Positions 50,682 through 58,678 of a DNA stretch of 64,000 nucleotides are shown here, piece by piece. Both the position numbers and the translations under genes were made by a program. The stretch spans positions 930,001-994,000 of the forward strand of contig NZ_CP109442.1 in NCBI RefSeq assembly GCF_036227205.1, given 5' to 3'. A model generated the notes under the pieces. It was not told the DNA's origin and did not search any database. It saw only the letters and a program-made list of their open reading frames with translations. Numbering within the stretch: position 1 is the first letter of the stretch; each line of letters opens with the position of its first letter. This stretch comes from Amycolatopsis sp. NBC_01480. GTDB lineage: Bacteria > Actinomycetota > Actinomycetes > Mycobacteriales > Pseudonocardiaceae.

Positions 50682-52190
50682 TTATGCGCGACGCATCGTG
50701 ACCTCGTCGATCAGCGTGCCGTCCTCGGCGATCGCGCGCACCGTCATCCGGGCGGACGTGCTGCCCGCTGCCGGGGCGACGTCGACCGCCACCAGGCCGT
50801 AACCCCGATAACGCACCCGGGACCAGGTGACCGCGGTGTCCGTATGGCTGGTGCTGTTCTTCTTGAAGCACTTCATCGTCGGGGTGCCGCCGGAGTTTTC
50901 GTGGTCCAGATAGCTTTCCGGCGGATTCTTGTAAAACGGGTCGAGGGCCTCACCGCCGCCACCGGCCGTGATGTACGTCGTGCCGTCTGATGCCGGGGTG
51001 ACCGTGCCCCGGGGTTTCACCGGTTTGGTGCCCTTGCCCGCGCGGATCGGGTCGGTGCGCTCGTACAGCCGGTTGTGCGCGTTGAGCACCAGGTCGACCC
51101 GGTGCTTGTCGAACAGCGGCGCCCACTTCTGCTGCGCGACGCTCTCGGCCCCACCGGCGTCGGCGGTGGAATACGGCACGTGGTGGAGGCAGACCACCAC
51201 GAAGTCGATCGTCGGGTCGCTCCGGAAACTGCCGAGCCGGGCGTCCAGCCAGGTGGTCTGCTTGCCCTTGGTGTAGTCGGCGTTCCCGGTGTTGCGAGAG
51301 CAGATGTCGTTGCCGTCCAAGGAGATCAGCCCGACGTTCTGGTACCGCCACGAGTAGATGCCGGTGGAGCCGCTCCACGCGTTGTCCGGCATGGTGAACC
51401 TGGCCGCGGTCCCGGCGTAGCCGTTCGCGGCGTACCAGGCCTCCATCTCGCGGTTGCCCAGCGTGATCATCCACGGCGTGCCGGCCGCGACGATCTCGTT
51501 CTGGGCGAAGGCGGAATCCCACTTCCCGGCGTCGTACTTGTCGGTGTCGGTGTGCCCGCCTTCGGCGTTCGCGGTGCCGGAAGTGATGGCGTAGCCGATA
51601 TTTCCGAGGGCGAGGTGGAAGGCCGGTGCGAGATCCGCGAGTTGGCTATTAGCGCGGCCCGCGTTGTAGCCGACGCCCTGGTCGCCGAAAGCGGTGAAGG
51701 TGAACGGGTCCGTACTCCCGGTGGCCGGGGCCGTGCGAAAGGTGGCGATCTCGCCGGGACGCTCACTCGCGGTGGGGTCGTAATCCTGGTGCCCCACCAC
51801 ATAGTGGTACGTGGTGGCGGGGGTCAGGTTGTCGAGCCGGACGTGCAGGTAGTACTGGCTCATGGAGTCCGGCGCGTGCGGCGGGAAGTCGTGTTCGGGT
51901 GCCTGCCACGACAATTCGCTCTTCAGCGTGCGTGCCTCGGCGGCGATCGGGGCGCCGAAAACGCCCGAGCTGTCGGCGATCCGGACGTACGGCCCGGTGA
52001 CCGCGCCCAGCTCCTGCCAGGAGATCACCACCTGCTTGGACGGGTCCTGGCCGTACGCGAGGTGGCGTCCGAGCGGGCGCAGTTTCGCCGCGGCGGCAAG
52101 GGGTGCGGCCGTCGCGGTGCTGGGGAGCAGTGCACCGGCGGTGAGGACCGCGCCGCCCTGGAACAACGCCCGTCGGGAGATCTCAGCCAT
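50682..52190 (-). CDS. Tat-secreted purple acid phosphatase-like protein, metal ligands lost
   Basis: A 502-residue protein with a Tat leader (ISRRALFQGGAVLTAGALLP), an N-terminal fibronectin-like domain and a metallophosphoesterase domain. It aligns over its length with the protein at 52247-53836. Of the metal motifs, GDQG and VCLHH are kept. GDMSY has become GNIGY (Asp to Asn), GNHE has become GNRE (His to Arg) and NGHNHVYER has become NAHNRLYER (last His to Arg). With three ligands changed it is unlikely to hold a dinuclear metal centre, so it is probably a pseudoenzyme, perhaps a binding protein. The gene is open from start to stop. Confidence 0.85.
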   Translation of the reverse strand: MAEISRRALFQGGAVLTAGALLPSTATAAPLAAAAKLRPLGRHLAYGQDPSKQVVISWQELGAVTGPYVRIADSSGVFGAPIAAEARTLKSELSWQAPEHDFPPHAPDSMSQYYLHVRLDNLTPATTYHYVVGHQDYDPTASERPGEIATFRTAPATGSTDPFTFTAFGDQGVGYNAGRANSQLADLAPAFHLALGNIGYAITSGTANAEGGHTDTDKYDAGKWDSAFAQNEIVAAGTPWMITLGNREMEAWYAANGYAGTAARFTMPDNAWSGSTGIYSWRYQNVGLISLDGNDICSRNTGNADYTKGKQTTWLDARLGSFRSDPTIDFVVVCLHHVPYSTADAGGAESVAQQKWAPLFDKHRVDLVLNAHNRLYERTDPIRAGKGTKPVKPRGTVTPASDGTTYITAGGGGEALDPFYKNPPESYLDHENSGGTPTMKCFKKNSTSHTDTAVTWSRVRYRGYGLVAVDVAPAAGSTSARMTVRAIAEDGTLIDEVTMRRA

Positions 52191-52207
52191 GAGGGAGCCT
52201 TTCAGGA

Positions 52208-52253
52208 CTCGTGAGTGTTTATGCCGGTTCTAACCGTCATAGCCACTCACGAG
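52208..52253. repeat. 46-bp palindromic repeat, copy 2
   Basis: Same outer arms, length and inner ggttctaaccgtcat core as the copy at 40308-40353. The stop codon of the phosphatase gene at 52247-53836 lies inside its right arm. It separates two tandem paralogues and is likely their transcription terminator. Confidence 0.8.
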
Positions 52254-53836
52254 CCTTTACGTTGCAGGGTGATCTCGTCGACCGGCGTGCCGTCCTCGGC
52301 GAGCGCGCGCACCTTCAGCTGGGCGGGGCTGCCGTTGAGGGCCGGGGTGACGTCGGCGGTGACCAGGCTGTAGCCGCGGTACCGCACCCGGGACCAGGTG
52401 ACCTTGGCCGAATGCTCCCCGCCGTCCACGTCGTCGAACCGCATCGTGGCCGTGGCGTCCTTGACGTGGCCGTAATAGGAGTCGGCGATCTTCGTGTCCA
52501 CCCACTCGTTGACGCCCTCGCCGCCCCCGCCGGCGGTTATGTAGGTGGTGCCGTCCTTGACCGGGTCGACGGTGCCCTGGATCGGCGCCTTCTTGCCGGC
52601 CTTGCCCGCGCGGATCGGGTCGGTGCGCTCGTAGACGTGGTTGTGCCCGTTGAGCACCAGGTCCACCTGGTACTGGTCGAACAGCGGGGCCCACTTCTGT
52701 TGCGCGCCAAGCTCCGCGCCGTTCGACGAGGAGGTGGAGTACGTGCACTGGTGGCAGTAGACGACGATGAAGTCGATCGTCGCATCACCACGGAACCGGG
52801 CTAGTTGCGCCTTGAGCCAGGCCAGCTGCTTGCCCTCGGTGTAGTCCAGATTGGACGGACTGTTGTAGCAGATGTCGTTGCCGTCCAGGCTGATCAGCCC
52901 GACGTTCTGGTAACGCCACGAGTAGATGCCGGTGGAGCCGTCCCACGCGTTGTCCGGCATGGTGAACCGCGCCCGCGCCCCGCCGTAACCGTGGTAGTCG
53001 TACCAGCCCTCCATCTCGTGGTTGCCGAGCGCGACCATCCACGGGATCTCGGCCGCGATGGGCTCGTTCTGCGCGAAGAAGGAGTCCCACTTGCGCGCGT
53101 CGTAGGCGTCCTCGTCCGGGTGCCCGCCTTCGCCCTCGAGCGCGTAACTCATGTCGCCCATGGCGAGGTGGAACTGGGGCGCGAGATCGGCGACCAGGCT
53201 GTTGGTCGCGACCGCGTTGTAGCCGACGCCCTGGTCGCCGAAAGCGGTGAAGGAAAACGGGCTGGTGCTCGACGGCGTCGGCGCGGTGCGGAAGGTGGCG
53301 ACCTCGCCGAGACGGCCGCTGGTGGTGGGGTCGTACCCCTGGTGGCCCACGACGTAGTAGTAAGTAGTGCCGGGGAGCAGGTTGTCCAGCCGCGCGTGGA
53401 GGTAGTACTGGGTCACGGATTTCCCGAGGTGCGGCGAGAACGTGTGGTCCGGCTTCTGCCAGGCCAGGTCGCTGACCAGCGCCCGCGCCTCGGCCGGGAT
53501 CGCCTCGCCGTACTCCCCCGCGACGGTGCCGAACCGCAGGTACGGCCCGGTCACGTTCGCGGGCGCCTGCCAGGAGACCACCACCTGCGTGGCCGGGTCT
53601 TGACCGTAAGCCAGATGCCGCCCGAACGGCCGTAGCGCCGATCCGGCGACGGTTTCGGCGGTGAGCAGCACGGTCGGGACGGCGAACGGGCTGGCCGACG
53701 CGGTGCCGGGAAGCAGCAGTCCGCCGGACGTGAGAGCAGCGCCCATGCGGAAGACGTTCCGGCGGGAGTATCGCCGGGTGTCCTCGTACTGTTCCTGCAG
53801 GGTTCGAGTGCTCCTGCGCCGGGGAGTCTCTGCCAT
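52247..53836 (-). CDS. Tat-secreted purple acid phosphatase-like enzyme
   Basis: A 529-residue protein. A 24-residue extension precedes a Tat leader (RRYSRRNVFRMGAALTSGGL), then a fibronectin-like domain and a metallophosphoesterase domain with all metal motifs: GDQG, GDMSYA, LGNHEME, VVYCHQ and NGHNHVYER. This is the layout of secreted purple acid phosphatases that release phosphate from organic esters. The stop lies within a palindromic repeat. The downstream paralogue has lost several of these ligands. Confidence 0.88.
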   Translation of the reverse strand: MAETPRRRSTRTLQEQYEDTRRYSRRNVFRMGAALTSGGLLLPGTASASPFAVPTVLLTAETVAGSALRPFGRHLAYGQDPATQVVVSWQAPANVTGPYLRFGTVAGEYGEAIPAEARALVSDLAWQKPDHTFSPHLGKSVTQYYLHARLDNLLPGTTYYYVVGHQGYDPTTSGRLGEVATFRTAPTPSSTSPFSFTAFGDQGVGYNAVATNSLVADLAPQFHLAMGDMSYALEGEGGHPDEDAYDARKWDSFFAQNEPIAAEIPWMVALGNHEMEGWYDYHGYGGARARFTMPDNAWDGSTGIYSWRYQNVGLISLDGNDICYNSPSNLDYTEGKQLAWLKAQLARFRGDATIDFIVVYCHQCTYSTSSSNGAELGAQQKWAPLFDQYQVDLVLNGHNHVYERTDPIRAGKAGKKAPIQGTVDPVKDGTTYITAGGGGEGVNEWVDTKIADSYYGHVKDATATMRFDDVDGGEHSAKVTWSRVRYRGYSLVTADVTPALNGSPAQLKVRALAEDGTPVDEITLQRKGS

Positions 53837-53892
53837 GGCTGAATGTTAGGAAACTTTCCTAACATGGTCAACCGTCCACTCGGGCGCCGTTG

Positions 53893-54825
53893 TCAGCGGG
53901 CCCAGTCCGGCACCCAGACGTCGTCGCCGGCGGTGGCTTGGCAACGGGCCTGGAGGTACTCGAGGAAGTTCGCGAGGACGGGGTGGCGGTTGTCCGCGCG
54001 CCAGATCACCGAGAGCGGGTAGACCGGGATCGGGTCGACGACCGGGATCCGTCGCAGGTGGTAGCTTTCCGGCCAGAGATATCGGGAGCCTTCGCCGATC
54101 AGGTTGGCGAGCCGGGTGGAGTCCGCGAGTTCCGCGAGGAGCACCTCGGCGCCGAACACCGGTCCGATCGTGTCGATGGTGAGGCCGAATTCCTTCGCCA
54201 GATCTTCGTAATAGCCGACGGGCTCGGCGTCGGTCATGCCGGGCATCCAGATCGGGTGCCCGGCGAGCTCGGCCGGCGTCACCGTTTTCTTGTCCGCCAG
54301 GGGATGCCCCGGCCCGACGAGCAGCTCGTGCCGATCGTCGATCACCCGCGCCGACCGGAGTCCACTCGGGACTCGGCCGGCGGAGTCGCGCAGGGACCGG
54401 AAGGTGGCGTCCACGGTGCCCGCGCTGACTTCGGCCAGCGCCGAGGTGGCGTCGAGGTTCGCCAGCGTGACGACCTCGAGTTCGATGCCCGGGTGCTGCC
54501 GGTAGAAGTCACGAAGAATGGTGGACGGCGCGATCCGGCGGTTGACGACGTCGATCCGCAGCGCCCGCCTCCCCGGCGTCACGGCGACCTTGGCCCGTTC
54601 GGCAGCGCGGAGGAGCTCGCGGGCGTGGGGCAGGAACGTCTGCCCGTCCACAGTGAGCCGGACCCCGCGGGCGATCCGCTCGAACAACTTGACGTCGAGT
54701 TCCCGCTGCAGCGTGGCCACCCGCTTCGACGCCGCCTGCTGGGTGATGCCCAACTCGTCGGCGGCGGCTTGGAACTGGCCGCTCTCCGCGACGGTGACGA
54801 AGGTACGGACTGCTTCGAGATCCAC
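53893..54825 (-). CDS. LysR-family regulator
   Basis: A 310-residue regulator. The winged helix (DLEAVRTFVTVAESGQFQAA, then GITQQAASKRVATLQRELDV) and a LysR ligand domain are complete. The GTG start is 17 bases from the first of two identical-arm palindromes, so it is probably autoregulated. It diverges from an MFS transporter gene, the likely target. Confidence 0.88.
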   Translation of the reverse strand: MDLEAVRTFVTVAESGQFQAAADELGITQQAASKRVATLQRELDVKLFERIARGVRLTVDGQTFLPHARELLRAAERAKVAVTPGRRALRIDVVNRRIAPSTILRDFYRQHPGIELEVVTLANLDATSALAEVSAGTVDATFRSLRDSAGRVPSGLRSARVIDDRHELLVGPGHPLADKKTVTPAELAGHPIWMPGMTDAEPVGYYEDLAKEFGLTIDTIGPVFGAEVLLAELADSTRLANLIGEGSRYLWPESYHLRRIPVVDPIPVYPLSVIWRADNRHPVLANFLEYLQARCQATAGDDVWVPDWAR

Positions 54826-54842
54826 CGTGCGGAGATTACTCC

Positions 54843-54859
54843 CACAACTCTTGGTTGTG
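54843..54859. promoter_or_regulatory. LysR-type operator, copy 1
   Basis: CACAACTCTTGGTTGTG: perfect 6-bp arms CACAAC/GTTGTG around a 5-base centre. It is adjacent to the LysR start, and the same arms recur 74 bases away. Confidence 0.6.
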
Positions 54860-54916
54860 CCTCGTGCTCGTCCTGGCGACGGTATTGCGATTTTTAGGCT
54901 ACTTACACCTTCCACT

Positions 54917-54933
54917 CACAACTTGTTGTTGTG
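54917..54933. promoter_or_regulatory. LysR-type operator, copy 2
   Basis: CACAACTTGTTGTTGTG: the same arms and spacing as copy 1. It lies about 58 bases upstream of the MFS gene start, where an activator site would be expected. Confidence 0.6.
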
Positions 54934-54990
54934 GATCGCCGGTGGGTTGGTTGTTTGATCGCGGTGCTGACGGTCGGCTTTGATGCGGGC

Positions 54991-56400
54991 ATGAGGAGCA
55001 GGAAGTCGTTGGGGCGCCGGTTCGGCTGGCTGTGGGCGGCGTACGCGGTGAGTGCGTTCGGAACTTCGTTGGCGTTCGATGCGTTCTCGCTGATCGCGAT
55101 CCAGGTGCTGCACGCCGGCCCGCGCGAGGTCTCGGGGCTGGCCGCCGCCGGGCTGGCGGTCGGCGCACTGGTCGCGGTCCCGCTCGGCCCGTGGATCGAG
55201 TTCCGGCGCAAACGCCCGGTAATGATGACGATGGATCTGCTGCGGTTCGTGATGCTGCTGAGCGTGCCCGCCGCGTATGCGTTGGGCTGGCTCGGTTTCG
55301 CCCAGCTCTTGGTAGTTTCGGTGATCGTCGGCGCCGCGGACATCACCTTCACGGCGGCCAGCGGCGCCTACCTGAAAGCGTTGGTGCGCCGGGAAGACCT
55401 CCTACCCACCAACGGCCGCTTCGAGGCCACAACCTGGACCACCACCATGCTCGGCCCCCCTCTGGGCGGCGTGGCGATCGGCCTGCTCGGCCCCGTGGTG
55501 ACGGTGCTGGCCAACGCGGCCAGCTTCTTGCTCTCAGCCGCCGGAATCCGGGCGATCGGTGGCCGGGAACCCAGCCCGGCGCTGATCGGCGGGCCGGAAT
55601 CCAGCCCAGCACCGATCGCCCGGCAGGGAAACAGCCCGACGCCGACCAGCAAGCAGCGGCCCAGTCCGGCACCGGCCAGCGGGCGGAAAGCCAGCCCGGC
55701 GCCAACCGCGATGGCAGGCGGCGGGCGGGAGGCCAGGCTGGTGCCGACTGGCCAGCGGCGGTTGCGGGTGGCCGACCTGCTGGAAGGCTGGCGCTACATC
55801 CTGACGCACCGCGGGCTGCGGCCGTTGTTCTTCAACGTCATCCTGGTCAACGGGCTGATCATGGCGGCCCAGCCGCTGATGGCGCTGCTCATGCTCGGGC
55901 AGCTCGGGTTCACGCCCTGGCAGTACGGCCTCGCGTTCGCCGCCCCCTGTGTCGGCGGGCTGGTCGGTTCGCGGATGGCCCCCAGGCTCGTGGCGCGGTT
56001 CGGGTCGCATCGGATCATGCGGATTGTCGGCGGGTTGCGTGCTTGCTGGCCGATCGGGCTGGTCTTCGTTCACCCGGGCGTGGGCGGCCTGGTGCTTGTC
56101 ATGGCGGTCGAACTCGCGGTGATCACCTGTTTCGGCGTCTTCAACCCGGTGCTGGCCACCTACCGGCTCACCCAGGTCCCGGCGGACCGGGTCGCCCGGA
56201 CGCTGTCCGCCTGGTCGGTCGCGAGCAAGGCGAGCATCGCGGCCCTGACCTTCCTGTGCGGCCTCCTGGCCGGTGCCATCGGCTCGCGCCCGGCGATCGC
56301 GGTCGCCGGGCTGGTCATCTTGGGCACGCCGTTCCTGCTTCCTCGGCACGACCGGGCAAGACACCAAGAGCGAGAAACCCCGACTGCCGCCCGCAGATGA
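54991..56400 (+). CDS. MFS exporter with repeat insertion in the central loop
   Basis: A 469-residue MFS protein of the drug-exporter type (WAAYAVSAFGTSLAFDAFSL at segment 1). Twelve membrane helices are expected. The cytoplasmic loop between helices 6 and 7 carries about 60 extra residues, of which 50 are five ten-residue Ser-Pro-Ala-Pro units. Nothing in the rest of the family predicts this. The ATG at 54991 has no clear ribosome-binding site. It diverges from a LysR regulator, with two operator copies between. Confidence 0.82.
   Translation: MRSRKSLGRRFGWLWAAYAVSAFGTSLAFDAFSLIAIQVLHAGPREVSGLAAAGLAVGALVAVPLGPWIEFRRKRPVMMTMDLLRFVMLLSVPAAYALGWLGFAQLLVVSVIVGAADITFTAASGAYLKALVRREDLLPTNGRFEATTWTTTMLGPPLGGVAIGLLGPVVTVLANAASFLLSAAGIRAIGGREPSPALIGGPESSPAPIARQGNSPTPTSKQRPSPAPASGRKASPAPTAMAGGGREARLVPTGQRRLRVADLLEGWRYILTHRGLRPLFFNVILVNGLIMAAQPLMALLMLGQLGFTPWQYGLAFAAPCVGGLVGSRMAPRLVARFGSHRIMRIVGGLRACWPIGLVFVHPGVGGLVLVMAVELAVITCFGVFNPVLATYRLTQVPADRVARTLSAWSVASKASIAALTFLCGLLAGAIGSRPAIAVAGLVILGTPFLLPRHDRARHQERETPTAARR
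55561..55710 (+). repeat. Five 30-bp tandem repeats inside the MFS gene
   Basis: Units of exactly 30 bases encode GREPSPALIG, GPESSPAPIA, RQGNSPTPTS, KQRPSPAPAS and GRKASPAPTA. The SPxP core is constant and the flanking residues vary. Confidence 0.8.
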
Positions 56401-56588
56401 GCATCAGCCACCTTTATCCGCCTCAGGCCTAGCATCGCCAAACGCGCACGTTGCCCGCGATTCCCTTACAGATGAACAATGACCTCGGCGGACCCAGTCT
56501 GTACCGCCTCGGTACGTTCAGCCCATCCGGGGCCACCCGCCGCCGACCTGACGGAGCGTCATAGTTACTTGCACACACGCCCTCAAAG
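56401..56588. other. Gap between MFS gene and barstar gene
   Basis: The G+C content falls here from the MFS gene towards the toxin/immunity region. No terminator hairpin with a U-tract and no gene was recognised. Confidence 0.35.
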
Positions 56589-57353
56589 TCAGCAAGTCGC
56601 GAGATCTACGCGAAATTCGCGCATTAGTCCCACAATCGAATCCAGGAAGACGTGATCAAGAGATTCTTGAGACTCCTGAAAGTTCCGCCAAATAATCCTC
56701 GCCGGAGGTCCCTCGCCGAAATTCGAAGAAAGACAGTCCGCGAGAGCGTCGAGATTCGATCCAAAGTATCCACCCGGGCCATTGACCGCCTCACCCAATG
56801 CGCAGTAGAAATCCGATCTCGTCGAAATTTGTCCACCATCCAAGTTGGCAACCTCTTCCACTCCATAGCGAGCAGCCCTACGGTTCGTAGCGAACCAAGA
56901 ATTCTGAACGACGTGCAGCCATGCGTCCCGATAGTTCGCTGGCCACCGAAGCCATTCACCCTTCACCAGGGCGACCCCCGATGCCCAACGCAGCCAAATT
57001 CTCTCAGCTTCGGGATACTCACAGCGATTGCCGAAAAACCGGTAATCGACTCTCGAAATTTTTCCGCCCGCCTCCTCTACGCCCACATCGCCGAGCACAA
57101 CACGGCCAATGAAATACTCACCAATCTTCTCCTGCTGACGATTCATGATCTCCATCACTGCATCTTCGACCCTCCGTCTACCCCGCTCGACCTCATGGAC
57201 CCCAAGGAAGGCCAATTCCGGCAATTCTTCTTCCGGATCGACAAAAAATCCCTCTACTCCTTCAGCTGCAACAAGTACCCCTCTGCACTCTTCATCAGAT
57301 ACCCTGTACAGCGGAAAATCCACCTTTCCCACCACCGGCAGCTCGCCAGCCAT
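56589..57353 (-). CDS. Barstar-family immunity protein with N-terminal extension
   Basis: A 254-residue protein. The last 90 residues are barstar-like (GYFGSNLDALADCLSSNFGE, then IIWRNFQES), the fold that blocks barnase by covering its active site. The first 160 residues are an extra domain of unknown role, seen in some actinobacterial barstar proteins. The coding DNA has a clearly lower G+C content than the flanks, a sign of transfer. GGGGA lies six bases upstream of the ATG. It directly follows a barnase-like toxin module on the same strand, with a 67-base gap, the usual order for toxin and immunity. Confidence 0.75.
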   Translation of the reverse strand: MAGELPVVGKVDFPLYRVSDEECRGVLVAAEGVEGFFVDPEEELPELAFLGVHEVERGRRRVEDAVMEIMNRQQEKIGEYFIGRVVLGDVGVEEAGGKISRVDYRFFGNRCEYPEAERIWLRWASGVALVKGEWLRWPANYRDAWLHVVQNSWFATNRRAARYGVEEVANLDGGQISTRSDFYCALGEAVNGPGGYFGSNLDALADCLSSNFGEGPPARIIWRNFQESQESLDHVFLDSIVGLMREFRVDLATC

Positions 57354-57420
57354 ACCAATCCCCAAACCGTAACCAGTGCAGCGACAATCAAGCCGTTGCA
57401 CCAGTCAACCAATAGAGCTA

Positions 57421-58335
57421 CTAATTCCACCCCGAATCAGGGAACTGGGGTGCGCTGAAGCGTTGAATCTTCGCGTAATGCGTGGACGTCCACCCATATA
57501 CCTTGATGCCGTTCGGCAGCTCCTTTTCCAGAATTCTGTCAGTTTCCGGCCTACCGGGCACGCGATACTCCTTGGAACCTGCCCACCACGAGTGTTCACG
57601 TCCCCCGTACGTGTCGTGCGAAGAAATCCGTCCCGCCTTCACGTCGTCATAGGCTGAAGCGATCTTATTGTTCATCCCGCTAGGCAGGGGATCCGACAGC
57701 TTCCCGCTGGGGCAGTTGCTGTTGTGAACCAAGACCGGCGTCCGACCGGCGAGTACATAGTACGTATGGACACCGTCGATCGTCAGGTCATAGGTGACCC
57801 CTCGTTCAACGCTGGAACTGACCCTGGTGATCGTGAGATTACCCCTAGGCGTGTCGAACTTGTCACCAGGCTGGAGTTGGCCTGCTTCGACCCAGTGATG
57901 GCTGCGCGCTTCCCAGATCTGGTGATGCTCAGTGGTGCTGACCGGATGGTCCGGTCCGCTCGCCGTCGTAAGCTCGACCCGGTCCTGGTCATCGGTCGTC
58001 ACGTGAACCGCGGTTACGAGGTGTACCTCTCCCCCTTTACCGTCAGGCTCAGTGTTGGTGATCTTTTCGCCGACCTTGACCTCGGCGATCGGTTTTGTGA
58101 CCCCGTCAGCCATCAGGACGCGGGTGTCCCCGGTGAAGCTGTGTGGAGCCTTGCATGCCGCAGCTGCGATATCGACCGAATCATCACCACCGCGCACAGC
58201 GTCGGCGATGTCACCGATGAACTTACCCGCCGCAGCGAACTTCTCAGACTCCGCCAAAGCCTTGATCGCCTTGCCACCCTTGAGATAAGGCACAAGCGAT
58301 GCCGCCGCAGACAAACATGAACCCCACGACGGATC
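57421..58335 (-). pseudogene. Orphan polymorphic-toxin tail: HINT domain plus barnase-like RNase
   Basis: About 305 codons without a plausible start. The first 80 residues (YLKGGKAIKALAESEKF) are linker. A HINT domain follows, from SFTGDTRVLMADGVTKPIAE to TYYVLAGRTPVLVHN, the self-cleaving module of secreted polymorphic toxins. The last 85 residues look like barnase: an acidic KEYRVPG, the Arg in TDRILEKELP and the His in GWTSTHY match the order of Glu73, Arg87 and His102. The long N-terminal delivery part (RHS or similar) is missing: the frame meets a permease relic at 58337. It may be a silent cassette that can recombine with a full toxin. A barstar gene follows. Confidence 0.65.
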
Positions 58336-58336
58336 G

Positions 58337-58624
58337 TTAGACCGACGCCGCCGGGAACGGGCCGCGCAGGTGCTCCACTGCTGCCGCGATCGGCGCCGCG
58401 TACAGGACAAGGATTTCCGGAACGCCAGGACCCGTCATCGACGAGGTCAGGAAGGTGACCGGATCGAGGCCGCACAGCGCGAAGACAACGGTGGCGAGGA
58501 CGGCGAAGGCGATTTGCGCCGCACCAGCGACGCGCGCTCGGGTGTCGACGGCAGCCCTGGCATCGGGCGCGCCTGCGGTCGGGATCCACTCGCAGCGGTC
58601 GGCAGCCGCGCCCTGTCCGCGGAG
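58337..58624 (-). pseudogene. Relic of an APC permease C-terminus
   Basis: A 95-codon frame without a start contains a hydrophobic segment AAQIAFAVLATVVFALCGLD, then a SSMTGPGVPEILVLYAAPIA block and a TAA at 58337. The layout resembles the last two helices of amino-acid permeases (FALAGLDP, then SMTGLG). It lies at the exact truncation point of the toxin tail, so one rearrangement may have joined both relics. Confidence 0.35.
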
Positions 58625-58678
58625 TCAGCAGTGGATGGACGGAGCATGAAGCTGCGAAACGGGTCCATGTCCGCTGCC

